Positions 44,460-54,231 are shown, counted from the first letter of the stretch. The stretch: DNA of 64,000 nt from Desulfovibrio sp. Marseille-P6017 (GCA_900604495.1 UWOR01000008.1:1-64000), one strand, 5' to 3'. The notes: generated by a model not told the origin, from the sequence alone. Numbers and translations are program-made.

Positions 44460-45212
44460 ATGTCGATAAAATCTTTTCAACGATATGAAAAAAAATTTAT
44501 TTTAGATAAAAATCAATATGATATGTTAATTCCAAAATTACTCGAATATATGAATCCTGATAAATACTGCAAAGATGGACAAAACTACAGTATATTTAAC
44601 ATTTATTATGATACAAAGCATAGTGATGTCATAAGACACTCTATCTCTAAACCATTTTATAAAGAAAAACTCAGACTTAGAAGTTACACTATTCCTAAAA
44701 ATATTAATGACAAAGTTTTTCTTGAATTAAAGAAAAAAATAAATGGCATAGTTAATAAGCGGAGAATTTCTCTTACATTAGAAGAAGCATACAAATTTTT
44801 AAAATTTGGATATAGACCAGTTTCTACTGACTACTTAAACAATCAAGTTATTAATGAGATACAATATTATCTTAGTAAGAATAAAGTTACTCCTACTGTT
44901 TACATTGGTTATAGCCGTAAAGCATTTTTTTGTAAAAATGACCCTGACTTTAGATTAACGTTTGATTCTCATATAACTGCTAGAAGAAATGATTTACATT
45001 TAGAATCCGGTTTATATGGCTATGATATTCTAGGTGAAAATAACTATCTTATGGAAGTAAAAATATTAGGTTCTATTCCAGTTTGGTTTACAAAGATTCT
45101 TTCTGAGTTAAAGATATACAATACTCATTATTCAAAATATGGAAATGAATTTATGGCCCATTGTTTAAATAATCAAAATAATAATTTAAAAGGAGAAGAA
45201 ATAATATGTTAG
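44460..45212 (+). CDS. VTC-domain (polyphosphate polymerase-like) protein
   Basis: 250 residues of the VTC/triphosphate-tunnel type: RYEKKFILDKNQY at the start, then KLRLRSY, FLELKKKINGIVNKRR, VYIGYSRKAFF, RLTFDSHITARR and NYLMEVKIL, giving the alternating Lys/Arg and Glu pattern of the tunnel. In eukaryotes VTC4 polymerises phosphate; bacterial forms are uncharacterised and usually sit beside DUF4956 genes, as here (7-nt overlap). A direct role in polyphosphate is unproven. Confidence 0.85.
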   Translation: MSIKSFQRYEKKFILDKNQYDMLIPKLLEYMNPDKYCKDGQNYSIFNIYYDTKHSDVIRHSISKPFYKEKLRLRSYTIPKNINDKVFLELKKKINGIVNKRRISLTLEEAYKFLKFGYRPVSTDYLNNQVINEIQYYLSKNKVTPTVYIGYSRKAFFCKNDPDFRLTFDSHITARRNDLHLESGLYGYDILGENNYLMEVKILGSIPVWFTKILSELKIYNTHYSKYGNEFMAHCLNNQNNNLKGEEIIC

Positions 45213-45895
45213 AAACAATAATTTCATCAACAACTGGTGAATCATTTACTCTCACAAATACACTACTTGTTATAGTATCATCACTTTTACTTGGACTGGT
45301 TATTAGCCTTGTATATATGAAAACCAATAAAAAAAATGGCTACACTTCTGGTTTTAGTATAACTCTAATAATGCTACCAGTTATAATATCCATTATAATT
45401 CTCTTAGTTGGTAATAATGTTGCTAGAGCTTTTAGTTTAGCCGGTGCTTTTTCAATAATTCGTTTTAGAAGTGCTCCTGGTGATCCAAAAGATATTTCTT
45501 ATGTTTTCTTTACATTAGCTGTTGGTTTAACATGTGGTATGGGTTATATTGGGTATGGAATAATATTCACTACAATTTTATGTGCTGTCATACTTATATT
45601 AGATGCTATAAAATTCGCAATTCCAAAAACAAAAACTATGCAACTTAAAATTACAATTCCTGAAGATTTAAACTATGAAGGTGTATTTGAAGACATATTA
45701 TCTAAATACACAAACTCTTGGAATATAGAAAAAGTAAAAACTAGAGACTTTGGTTCTTTATTTGAATTAAGTTATATAATACATATGAAACCTGATTCTA
45801 ATCAAAAGAAATTTATTGATGAGCTGAGATGTAGAAATGGTAATTTAAATATAACCCTTACTCTTTCTGGTTTTGAAGAAAAAGTTTATAACTAA
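45206..45895 (+). CDS. DUF4956 membrane protein
   Basis: 229 residues. Three or four membrane helices (about 15-35, 50-68, 98-130) and a soluble C-terminal domain. The conserved ARAFSLAGAFSIIRFRSAPGDPKDISYVFF is the DUF4956 signature. It is co-translated with the VTC protein (7-nt overlap), suggesting a membrane complex. Function unknown. Confidence 0.88.
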   Translation: MLETIISSTTGESFTLTNTLLVIVSSLLLGLVISLVYMKTNKKNGYTSGFSITLIMLPVIISIIILLVGNNVARAFSLAGAFSIIRFRSAPGDPKDISYVFFTLAVGLTCGMGYIGYGIIFTTILCAVILILDAIKFAIPKTKTMQLKITIPEDLNYEGVFEDILSKYTNSWNIEKVKTRDFGSLFELSYIIHMKPDSNQKKFIDELRCRNGNLNITLTLSGFEEKVYN

Positions 45896-45900
45896 AATTT

Positions 45901-45945
45901 AACTGGTACATAATCAGATTTATACAGATTATATACCAGTTTTTT
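45901..45945 (+). terminator. terminator after the VTC-DUF4956 pair
   Basis: Stem AACTGGTACATAATC / GATTATATACCAGTT with one mismatch, then six Ts. Confidence 0.85.
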
Positions 45946-45971
45946 GCTATTATTTTATATGTTGTAATAAT

Positions 45972-46003
45972 TTAATATTCATTTAAGGCTAATAATGTAA
46001 TAT
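45972..46003 (+). promoter_or_regulatory. autoregulatory promoter of the response regulator
   Basis: TTAATA (45972-45977) and TTAAGG (45983-45988) are 11 bp apart. The -10 TAATAT (45998-46003) follows 9 bp after the second. The first repeat is degenerate; the geometry matches the VTC and lipoprotein promoters. Confidence 0.65.
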
Positions 46004-46050
46004 GAGATTATTAATTATAAAAATTACAAACTATATTTAGAGGTGAATTT

Positions 46051-46722
46051 ATGAAATTATTGTTAGTTGAAGATGAAGTTCAGTTATCAGAAGCTTTAAG
46101 CCAAATACTTATAAAAAATAAATATTCTGTTGATGCTGTATACGATGGTGAAGATGGTTTAAATTATGGTTTAACTGATATATACGATATTATTATTTTA
46201 GATATTATGCTTCCCAAGTTAAACGGTCTTCAAATACTTAAAATACTTAGAAAAAAAGGTATATCTACCCCAATAATTCTACTAACTGCAAAAGATAGTA
46301 TTGATGATAAGGTTACTGGATTGGATTTAGGTGCTGATGATTATTTATCAAAACCATTTTCAACAGAAGAATTGCTGGCAAGATTAAGAGCATTAACAAG
46401 AAGACGTGGCGAGATTATTAATGATAATATACTTGAATTTGGTGATATAAGATTAAATTTATCTACTTATGATCTAGAATCTGGTGAAAATTCCATAACT
46501 CTTACTCTAAAAGAATTTGAAATTCTAAATTATTTTATGCAACGACCTAAAAGTATTGTAAGTAAGGATGATTTAATAACAAAACTCTGGGGATTTGATT
46601 CCGAGGCAGATCATAATAATATAGAAGTTTATATCTCCTTTATAAGAAAAAAGTTAACTTATATTAATTCTAATGTAAAAATTGCTACAATTAGAAGAGT
46701 TGGATATAAATTGGAGGAATAA
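46051..46722 (+). CDS. OmpR-family response regulator of the VTC region
   Basis: 223 residues. Receiver with acidic residues at 7-8 and phospho-acceptor Asp51 (IILDIMLPK), KPF near 100, and a winged helix with ITLTLKEFEILNYFM and NNIEVYISFIRKKL. It is transcribed after the VTC-DUF4956 pair but from its own promoter. Direct repeats in three promoters suggest its targets. Confidence 0.94.
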   Translation: MKLLLVEDEVQLSEALSQILIKNKYSVDAVYDGEDGLNYGLTDIYDIIILDIMLPKLNGLQILKILRKKGISTPIILLTAKDSIDDKVTGLDLGADDYLSKPFSTEELLARLRALTRRRGEIINDNILEFGDIRLNLSTYDLESGENSITLTLKEFEILNYFMQRPKSIVSKDDLITKLWGFDSEADHNNIEVYISFIRKKLTYINSNVKIATIRRVGYKLEE

Positions 46723-46724
46723 TC

Positions 46725-47936
46725 ATGTTTGACAAATTACGTTCAAAATTTATATTAATTAATATGAGTTTATTAACAGTTGTATTTATAAGTATATTTG
46801 GTACACTCTACTTTATGACTAATGAGAGTATGAATAGGGAAATTAATGCTTCCTTAAATACTCTTATGATTGATAATCCTAATAAGGATCATCGACCTAA
46901 GATAAATTCAAGTAATATAACTGTAGATTTAAATTCTAATGGAGATATTATACAAATATCTACTTCTCCTAATATTTATATAGACACAGATATTATAAAA
47001 GACTATATTGATGAGGTTATAACCAGCGAAAATATGTCATCTAAAATAAATATATCTAATAATCCATATATTTTCTTAAAAAGAAATTATGTTAATGGTA
47101 TCAGAATAGTATTTTTAGATGTTTCTTATCAAGAAAATTTTAAGATATCATTATTAAAAATTTTTATTTCAGTTGGTGGCGTAAGTTTAGTTATACTTTT
47201 GTTAATTAGTATATATCTAACTAACAAAAGTATAAAACCAATAAAAGATGTTTTTGAGAAACAAAAACAATTTATTGCAGATGCATCTCATGAATTAAAA
47301 ACACCCTTAACTATAATAAAAACTAATACCTCATTGGTTCTCAGTAACCCTGATGACACTGTAAAAAATCAAACTAAATGGATTAATTATATAAATTTGC
47401 AAACAGATAGAATATCTGAACTAGTAAATGAGATGTTATCATTAGCTAAATTAGACACAAAAGAAAATACTCTATTACTATCTTATATTGATATAAGTAG
47501 AATAGTTGAAACTATGCTTTTACAATTTGATGCGATTATTTATGAAAATTCTATAAATTTAGAAACGTATATAGAAAAAGATATCTTTATAAATGGTAAC
47601 ATGGAAAGTATGAAAAAATTATTTAGTATAATTATGGATAATGCTATAAAACATACTAAAAATAAAGGTACTATTTCTGTTAAATTATTCTTAGAAAAAA
47701 ATACAGTTAAATTATCTATAAAAAATACAGGTGAAGGTATAGAGTCTGAACATATAAATAAAATATTTGAAAGGTTTTACAGGATTGATAGCTCTAGGGT
47801 TCGTGCAACTGGAGGATATGGCTTAGGTCTTTCTATTGCAAAATCTATAGTAGAACAGCATAAAGGTAAAATATATGCTAAAAGCAAGGTTAATGAATAT
47901 ACAGTATTTTTTGTGGAGCTTCCTATTAAGTTTTAA
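46725..47936 (+). CDS. sensor histidine kinase of the VTC region
   Basis: 403 residues. Membrane helices at about 10-31 and 143-165 bracket a roughly 110-residue external sensor. HisKA ADASHELKTPL (His189), HATPase IMDNAIKHTKN, and GGYGLGLSIAKSIVEQHKG. The ATG lies 2 nt after the regulator's stop. No cytoplasmic PAS domain is visible, so it senses an external or membrane signal. Confidence 0.94.
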   Translation: MFDKLRSKFILINMSLLTVVFISIFGTLYFMTNESMNREINASLNTLMIDNPNKDHRPKINSSNITVDLNSNGDIIQISTSPNIYIDTDIIKDYIDEVITSENMSSKINISNNPYIFLKRNYVNGIRIVFLDVSYQENFKISLLKIFISVGGVSLVILLLISIYLTNKSIKPIKDVFEKQKQFIADASHELKTPLTIIKTNTSLVLSNPDDTVKNQTKWINYINLQTDRISELVNEMLSLAKLDTKENTLLLSYIDISRIVETMLLQFDAIIYENSINLETYIEKDIFINGNMESMKKLFSIIMDNAIKHTKNKGTISVKLFLEKNTVKLSIKNTGEGIESEHINKIFERFYRIDSSRVRATGGYGLGLSIAKSIVEQHKGKIYAKSKVNEYTVFFVELPIKF

Positions 47937-47996
47937 AATTAACTGAACTATGTTAAAATTGTCTCTGGTAAAATAATACATAGGGAGGTTTTATAT

Positions 47997-48974
47997 TTGA
48001 ATAAAGCTAATATACTTAAGGTAATAAAACTGTCACTTGGAAGTTCCCTTGCTATTTTTATTGCTTGGCTCTTAAAACTAGAATACTCTACTGTTGCAGG
48101 AGTTATAACCTTACTTACAGTAAAAAATACAAAAAAAGAAACTCTTAAAGGTACCCTTGGTAAAATATACGGTTTTATTTTATGTAATATATTTTCGTAT
48201 TTGTGCTTTAATATTTTCGGGTATCATTTATATGCATTTGCATTATATATATTAATTATTATAAGTTTTTGTTTCTTACTAAATATATCAGATGTTATTG
48301 CTATGTGTGTTGTAATTTCTTCACACTATTTCCTTCAAGGTACTATGTCTGTACATTGGATTGTAAATGAATCTTGTTTATTTTTAATTGGTGCTGGAAT
48401 CGGTGTTTTAATAAATATGTATATACCATCTAATATTGAAAAAATATATGAAAATCAAAAAAGATTACAAAATGAAGTTAGTTCTATCCTTATAGATATT
48501 GCGGACTTGATAGTAAATCCTACTAGTGAAAATAAATACAATAAAGATTTAAATACATTAAATAACTTAATAAGTAATAGTATTTCAGAAGCCTATAATA
48601 ATATAAATAATAATTTATTAAGTGATACTAAATATCTCTTAGACCATATGGAGATTATAAAAAGTCAGAGAAATATATTAGAAAATTTATATTCATATGT
48701 ATCTCAACTAAGTAGTACTCCACTTCAAGGCCATATTGTATCTGCTTTTATACATAAAATTGGCTATACATCTTTTAATGCTGAAACTGTTGCTGATTTA
48801 TTAGATGAGTTAGATAGATTGATTGCTACTATGAAAAATCAACCTCTTCCTATAGATAGAATAGAATTTGAAGATAGGGCAATCTTATTTTTATGCCTAA
48901 CTGAACTAAAAAAGTTCTTAATTAATCGTAAAAATGCACAAGCGCTTAGAGATAATTACTTTTATAATTTATAA
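47997..48974 (+). CDS. aromatic acid exporter family (ArAE/FUSC-like) membrane protein
   Basis: 325 residues with a TTG start (47997) eight bases after GGGAGG. Six membrane helices in the first 145 residues: VIKLSLGSSLAIFIAWLL, STVAGVITLLTVKNTKKETLK and LFLIGAGIGVLINMYIPSN are typical of the bacterial ArAE_1 family. A helical soluble C-terminal part follows (about 150-325). It follows the sensor kinase gene by 60 nt and ends in a shared terminator. Substrate unknown. Confidence 0.85.
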   Translation: MNKANILKVIKLSLGSSLAIFIAWLLKLEYSTVAGVITLLTVKNTKKETLKGTLGKIYGFILCNIFSYLCFNIFGYHLYAFALYILIIISFCFLLNISDVIAMCVVISSHYFLQGTMSVHWIVNESCLFLIGAGIGVLINMYIPSNIEKIYENQKRLQNEVSSILIDIADLIVNPTSENKYNKDLNTLNNLISNSISEAYNNINNNLLSDTKYLLDHMEIIKSQRNILENLYSYVSQLSSTPLQGHIVSAFIHKIGYTSFNAETVADLLDELDRLIATMKNQPLPIDRIEFEDRAILFLCLTELKKFLINRKNAQALRDNYFYNL

Positions 48975-48978
48975 ATAA

Positions 48979-49023
48979 AAATACCTATATATAGATTTTA
49001 AAATTCTATTATATAGGTATTCT
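48979..49023. terminator. bidirectional terminator between converging genes
   Basis: Imperfect hairpin with AATACCTATATA / TATATAGGTATT arms and T-runs on either strand. Confidence 0.75.
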
Positions 49024-49025
49024 TT

Positions 49026-50279
49026 TTATTTTACTACACTTAAAGTTATATTATTATTCTTGCTATTATTTATTTTTGCTGCGTATAAAGTTTCTTTACT
49101 ATCTCTATCTACTACATATATGTATTGTGATACATGACCTCTACTATTCCAAGTTGTAGATGTATTATTTTGAATTTCAAGAGATATAAATAATTTATTA
49201 TCTATACATCTTAGATTATCTAAACTATACCCAACATCATTAGTATTTATATTTTCATCAAGTTTTAATGAGTACTTTATTTCTTTATTAGTTATTTTAT
49301 TAGTATTTAAATTAATTTCAATTTCAGATATATTAAATGTTTTACCAAGTTCATAGTCATATATAAGATAAGCTATATCATCGATTAAATAATAATTAAA
49401 TATATTCCATAAACCTTGTCCATCTATATTTCTTCCTAAACTTAAAGTATCAAATTTTCTAGTTTCTAAATCAAATGATAATAATTGGAACTCTGTTTCA
49501 GTTTCATTTTTATTGTTTTTACTATATAATCTATTTACGAAATAAGCTGTACTATCTTTTGAGAATGCAGTATTATATCCGATGCTTGACTCTCCATCCT
49601 CACTAAGTTTTTTAGTTAATATATGTTCTGCACTTTTATCCTTTAAATTTAATTTATATACATAAAGTCTTGATTCTTCTGTTTGATTTTCATATTTATT
49701 AGTATTATTATAATTTATCATATCTAAGCCTACTACCACATATAGCTCATCTTCAAATACAATAGGAACAGTTGTTGTTGATATTCCATTACTCTCATTA
49801 TCTTTAACATAAGTATGTAAATTTATAGAATAATTTTTAACTTCTTTAGTTTCTATATTTTCTTCCATAACAGTTGCCACTATTTCTTTTTGTTCATCAT
49901 CAGCATTTTCTTCTGTATAATATGTACTTACACTTACAACACCTACATAATTATCATATTGGTATGTTCCATTGTCTCCTTGGGAATAATCTAATAATTC
50001 CTTATTAGTTATTAAGTCTTGAGCATTACTATATCTAGTTGACGTAGTTTTAGTAAATTTCTCTTCACTAATTCCATCTTTATTTATAGTACTTTTAGAT
50101 GTTTTATATATACTTTGCATATCTTGAGCAATTATGCTTACATCTCCTAAAGCAGATTTCTCTCCATTTATTTCTTTTATTATAATTTCTTGTTTATTAT
50201 TTTTCCCTATAAAAATACTTAAACCTATCATTATTATTACTGTGCTTACAATAGCTATTCTTGATAATTTTATTTTCAT
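49026..50279 (-). CDS. membrane-anchored extracellular protein of the YtrA-type operon, unknown family
   Basis: 417 residues. A single N-terminal membrane anchor (about 7-24) is followed by a strand-rich, Asn/Thr/Glu-rich external part without cysteines. Segments such as RLYVYKLNLKDKSAEHIL, QLLSFDLETRKFDTLSL and IEINLNTNKITNKEI recur at intervals and look like beta-propeller-type blades. I do not recognise a family. It is the last gene of a GntR-ATPase-permease operon, 12 nt after the permease gene, so it may act with that transporter. Confidence 0.7.
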   Translation of the reverse strand: MKIKLSRIAIVSTVIIMIGLSIFIGKNNKQEIIIKEINGEKSALGDVSIIAQDMQSIYKTSKSTINKDGISEEKFTKTTSTRYSNAQDLITNKELLDYSQGDNGTYQYDNYVGVVSVSTYYTEENADDEQKEIVATVMEENIETKEVKNYSINLHTYVKDNESNGISTTTVPIVFEDELYVVVGLDMINYNNTNKYENQTEESRLYVYKLNLKDKSAEHILTKKLSEDGESSIGYNTAFSKDSTAYFVNRLYSKNNKNETETEFQLLSFDLETRKFDTLSLGRNIDGQGLWNIFNYYLIDDIAYLIYDYELGKTFNISEIEINLNTNKITNKEIKYSLKLDENINTNDVGYSLDNLRCIDNKLFISLEIQNNTSTTWNSRGHVSQYIYVVDRDSKETLYAAKINNSKNNNITLSVVK

Positions 50280-50291
50280 ATCTGTTCACCC

Positions 50292-51110
50292 CTAAAGATA
50301 TATCTTTTTATTTAAAAGTCTATATGATATCCCTACCGATATTAAAGCTGTTATTATATAACATACACTTTGATATATAAGTAATTGTCCGCTGTATGAT
50401 TTATCTGCCATTACAAAAAAGTTAGTACTCGCAAGGATAAATATATATACCACTCCAAGTAATATACCTACTTTTTTAAATGATTTTTGAATTATTACTC
50501 CTGTAAATATAATCATTACAGTAATTATTACACCTATTATATTTATCATTATGAATGATATAAAATCAAATTGCATAAACCCTAACATCTCAAATAATAT
50601 CCTGTGATTTACAACTTCTACAATTTGGCTTAGAGTAACTGTCGTTAATGATGTTACTATTAATATAGATACTATCCAAGATAAGGCTTGAGCAATAATC
50701 ACTCCATATATAAGAAGTACTACCGTCATTAACTTTGCTATGTACATATCAAATTTATCATTTGGTAACATAAATAGTGTATATGCAGTTTTACTTTTTC
50801 CTATAAAGTCTCTATACCAAATTATAAATCCATAAATCAAACATATAACAATGGCTACAACTAAGGCCATGCATATAAAAGTAAATGCCCTATCTATATA
50901 CCTTTCTCTTATCATCCTTGCAGCTGATGCTTTTTGTAAAAGTTGAATACTTTTATTAGTTTGAAGCTTGTTAGCTACTGCAATTACTACATCACTTAAC
51001 ATCACAAAAACAACACCTATATTAAAAGCAATAAATGCTAAAAGTGCTCCAAGGTATAATTTATATATTCTTTTAAATTCTATATCATATAAAGTTAATA
51101 TCTTATTCAC
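50292..51110 (-). CDS. ABC-2-type transporter permease
   Basis: 272 residues with six membrane helices (about 17-38, 75-98, 125-152, 185-210, 217-235, 245-265). It has no ATPase domain and overlaps the ATPase gene by 8 nt. Architecture and gene order match the membrane part of YtrBC-like transporters, which respond to cell-wall-active antibiotics in Bacillus. Sequence motifs are weak, as usual for this class. Confidence 0.8.
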   Translation of the reverse strand: MNKILTLYDIEFKRIYKLYLGALLAFIAFNIGVVFVMLSDVVIAVANKLQTNKSIQLLQKASAARMIRERYIDRAFTFICMALVVAIVICLIYGFIIWYRDFIGKSKTAYTLFMLPNDKFDMYIAKLMTVVLLIYGVIIAQALSWIVSILIVTSLTTVTLSQIVEVVNHRILFEMLGFMQFDFISFIMINIIGVIITVMIIFTGVIIQKSFKKVGILLGVVYIFILASTNFFVMADKSYSGQLLIYQSVCYIITALISVGISYRLLNKKIYL

Positions 51111-51795
51111 CCCTATATACCTCCCTCATTTTATCTACAATTGACATACCGTCTTTTTCTCTAGATTCTTCAGCATTAAACTTACATACTAACTTGCCAT
51201 TATTTATAAGTATTACATCATCTACAATCATTTCTATCTCAGGTATCTCATGAGTAGTTATTACTATACTTTGATCATCAGTCATATACTTTACCATCAT
51301 TTCTATAATTTCTTCTCTTTTAAATATATCAATTCCTGAAAATGGCTCATCAAGTAATATATATTTTGCTTCTTGAGCAAAACCTAATATTATTTTTATT
51401 CTAGCCTTATTTCCTTTCGACAACTTGGATATAACTTTGTCATCTGTTAGATTAAAGCTCTTAAGCATTTCATAGGCCTTCTCATTATTCCAATTTTTAT
51501 AAAATACACTCATAAATTCAAATGTTTCTTTTATATTTAATTGTGGAAAATGAATATCTATATCTGGAACAAATGCTAATTTGTTATATATTTTATTATT
51601 TATTTTTTCTCCATCTATTAATATTTCTCCACTATTTATCTTAACAAGTCCTGCAATTGCTTTTAATATTGTAGATTTTCCTACTCCATTTGTACCTAAT
51701 ATACAAGTGATTTTTCCTTCATGTATATTAAAAGATATATTATTAAGAGCTTTTGTTTTTTTATATCTCTTTACAACATTTTTTACTTCTATCAT
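51103..51795 (-). CDS. ABC transporter ATP-binding protein (YtrB-like)
   Basis: 230 residues. Walker A LGTNGVGKST, signature LSKGNKARIKI (Lys in place of the usual second Gly), Walker B YILLDEPFSGID, and the switch His in VITTHEIPEI. Energises export by the adjacent permease. Nine nt after the GntR gene. Confidence 0.92.
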   Translation of the reverse strand: MIEVKNVVKRYKKTKALNNISFNIHEGKITCILGTNGVGKSTILKAIAGLVKINSGEILIDGEKINNKIYNKLAFVPDIDIHFPQLNIKETFEFMSVFYKNWNNEKAYEMLKSFNLTDDKVISKLSKGNKARIKIILGFAQEAKYILLDEPFSGIDIFKREEIIEMMVKYMTDDQSIVITTHEIPEIEMIVDDVILINNGKLVCKFNAEESREKDGMSIVDKMREVYRGE

Positions 51796-51804
51796 AAAGT
51801 CCCC

Positions 51805-52161
51805 CTAGTATCTATCATTTATAATTTTTATAATCTCATCTTTATCTACATTTATAGCCTTCATACTTTCTATAAATAGTTCTAAAGATTCATCAATTAA
51901 ATTTTGTTTTATATCATTTATAACATTTATATCCGTAGTTATAGTACTTTGATAATTTCTAGCCGTATTAATAATTCCCATGTCCTCCATCTCCTTATAT
52001 GCTTTTTGAACTGTATTTGGATTTACCTTTATACTCACTGCCATTTCCCTTCTAGAAGGTATAGCATCTCCTGGATTTAAAGATCCATTTACTATTTGTT
52101 GTTTCATATATCTTACAATTTGAATATACACCGGTTCTCTATCATTTGGAATAAAATTCAT
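51805..52161 (-). CDS. GntR-family (YtrA subfamily) regulator
   Basis: 118 residues: the winged helix-turn-helix (about 10-75, with PIYIQIVRYMKQQIVNGSLNPGDAIPSRREMAVSI-type sequence and NPNTVQKAYKEMEDMGII) plus a short helical tail. This short form is the YtrA subfamily, which represses its own ABC operon. Two matched inverted repeats lie directly upstream. GGAGGTG precedes the ATG. Confidence 0.92.
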   Translation of the reverse strand: MNFIPNDREPVYIQIVRYMKQQIVNGSLNPGDAIPSRREMAVSIKVNPNTVQKAYKEMEDMGIINTARNYQSTITTDINVINDIKQNLIDESLELFIESMKAINVDKDEIIKIINDRY

Positions 52162-52180
52162 TTTATCACCTCCGTATTAC

Positions 52181-52230
52181 TGTACTATATCAGCAGTACA
52201 ACTCTTTAGGTGTATTATATATCTAATACA
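52181..52230 (-). promoter_or_regulatory. two matched YtrA-type inverted repeats
   Basis: TGTACT-N8-AGTACA (52181-52200) and TGTATT-N8-AATACA (52211-52230). Both have perfect 6-bp arms and the same 8-bp spacing, with starts 30 bp apart, about three helical turns. They lie 20-70 bp upstream of the GntR start. Confidence 0.65.
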
Positions 52231-52273
52231 CTATCTATGCAATATATTTTTACTAAGTTTAATTAAATAAATA

Positions 52274-52304
52274 AAAAGAGCAGTAAACTAATACTGCTCT
52301 CTTT
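52274..52304. terminator. terminator after the carbohydrate-binding lipoprotein gene
   Basis: Stem AGAGCAGTA / TACTGCTCT with a 6-nt loop, flanked by A-run on the left and CTTTT on the right. It serves the minus-strand gene ending at 52324. Confidence 0.8.
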
Positions 52305-52323
52305 TACTTATTATTTATCTATG

Positions 52324-54201
52324 TTAAGGTCTTCTTCCACCTTGCATTCCCCCAGGTTGCCCCATATTACTTGTTGATGTAATTCCAGATTGAGTAATAC
52401 TTGTTACCGAACTTGATACACTAGAACTACCTATCTCTGTACCATTTTTATAAGTTCCATCAGAGTATAATCCATCAATTTCACTTCCACTTGAACTTCC
52501 ACCTACATATACCTTATATGTAGATTTTGATTTTATTTTGGGTGATGAAACTATTACTGACTGATATGTTTTTGATGGTGCAAATGTTACTATCTCATTA
52601 CCATTTTCATCTTCTATATGAATTATGGAATTAGCTTCCTGTGCTGATACACTAATATTTAAAGTGTTTTGGCTAGATGAAGTACTTGTTGTTTGAACCA
52701 TACCTAAGCTACCTGATGCAATTAAAGTACCTCCACTTATATTAAATGTCGAATCATAATCTAGTGCTCCATTTCCACCATTAGTTGGCCCATTTACTAT
52801 AGCTACACCATCAGTTATAGTTATTGATCCATTCGCATCTAATCCATCTCCAGTTGCATCAACAACTAAATATCCTCCATTTATATTTATCTCAGAACTT
52901 GAAGATGATGAGAAATTATTCTGACCTGGTCGCCCGCCTGTCGATGAAGAATCATTCCCTCCCCCAGCATTTACACCATCATCACTTGCTACTACATGAA
53001 TATTTCCATCATTAATAGTTATAACTTGACTTTCAATACCTTCATATGATTTTGTAATGTCTATAGTTCCTCCATTTATTTCTAAGGTAGAATCTGAATG
53101 TATACCATCATCTCCTGAAGACATAGTAATTGTTCCGTTGTTTATTACTAAACTATCATTTGAATGTATCGAATCATCAGAAGAATCTATTTCTATAATT
53201 CCTCCATCTATAGTTATATTACTAGTAGCTTTTATAGCTTTTGCACTAGTTGATTCTTCAGTTGATGAATCGCTTGTGATTGTTTGTTGCTGTGGATTTT
53301 GATCAGGTGGCATTCCCCAGTTACCCCACTCATTACTACTTGAACTACTATTTTCGCTTCCTCCTCCAGAGGAAATCTTTATATTTCCATCACTTATTAA
53401 TACGTTAGTTTCTCTTTGTATTCCATCTTGCCCTGCAGTGATATCTAATGTTCCACCTTCTATAGAAACATACCCTTTTGATGTATCTTCACTATTGTTT
53501 GATTTTATTCCATCTTTACCTGCATTAATAGTTACATTACCACCAGTTATGACTACAGAGTCCTTACCTCTTAATCCATCTCCAACTGATGCAACACTTA
53601 TATTTCCATTTTGAATAACTAGATCATCCTTACTTACTATTCCCCTATCATAATTTCCATCCACTTCTAAAGAACCACTACCTATAAAAGTTAAGTCTTC
53701 TTTACTAAATATGGCTGCATTTGGTTCATCACTACTTTCATCTTCAAAAACATAACTACTACCATCTTTTATTACATTTGTTGTTCCATCAGCCAGTGAA
53801 ATTACTGTTTTTTCAGAGCTAGTTATATATATTGCTGAACTATTTGAACAGTTGATATCAACACCATCTAAAACTATATAAGTTTTTTCTTCTTTATTAG
53901 TATTAACTATTACTTGTCCATTACTTAAACTCCCACTTATACTATATGTTCCCGATTCAGTTATTGTAATTGTATTGTTTTAAACAGTTACACCTAATCC
54001 TTCAATTGTACTATTATTATCTGATAGTTTTATATATGTATCTATATCTCCTATAGATTCTGTTTCTTGAGTAGTTGTTGTTTGTGTACTTTCTTTACTT
54101 TCTGTGTTTGTAGTTGATGAATTACTAGTATTCGCCGAACATCCACTCATAACTACACATAAAGAAAGTATCGATAAAAATGATATAAATCTCTTATTCA
54201 T
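52324..54201 (-). pseudogene. carbohydrate-binding (Cthe_2159-type, PF14262) lipoprotein interrupted by one in-frame stop
   Basis: One reading frame of 626 codons runs from ATG 54201 (behind AGGAGG) to 52324, broken only by TAA at 53982-53980 (codon 74). The first 73 residues give a lipoprotein signal ending MSGC (Cys21) and a Ser/Thr linker. After the stop the frame continues NNTITITESGTYSISGS and then repeated beta-helix turns such as GGNVTINAGKDGIKS, DDGIHSDSTLEINGGTI and NGGYLVVDATGDGLDANG, typical of the Ca2+- and polygalacturonate-binding family. No frameshift is present. It could be a fresh nonsense allele, a sequencing error or a read-through stop. The promoter shares the VTC-regulon repeats. 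Confidence 0.85.
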
Positions 54202-54231
54202 ATTCTTTCCTCCTACTATTTTTATAAAAAT

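Noticed and set aside
53980..53982. Selenocysteine or pyrrolysine codon in the interrupted lipoprotein gene
   Set aside because: The codon is TAA, not TGA or TAG, and the position is in a linker before the beta-helix where neither residue is expected.
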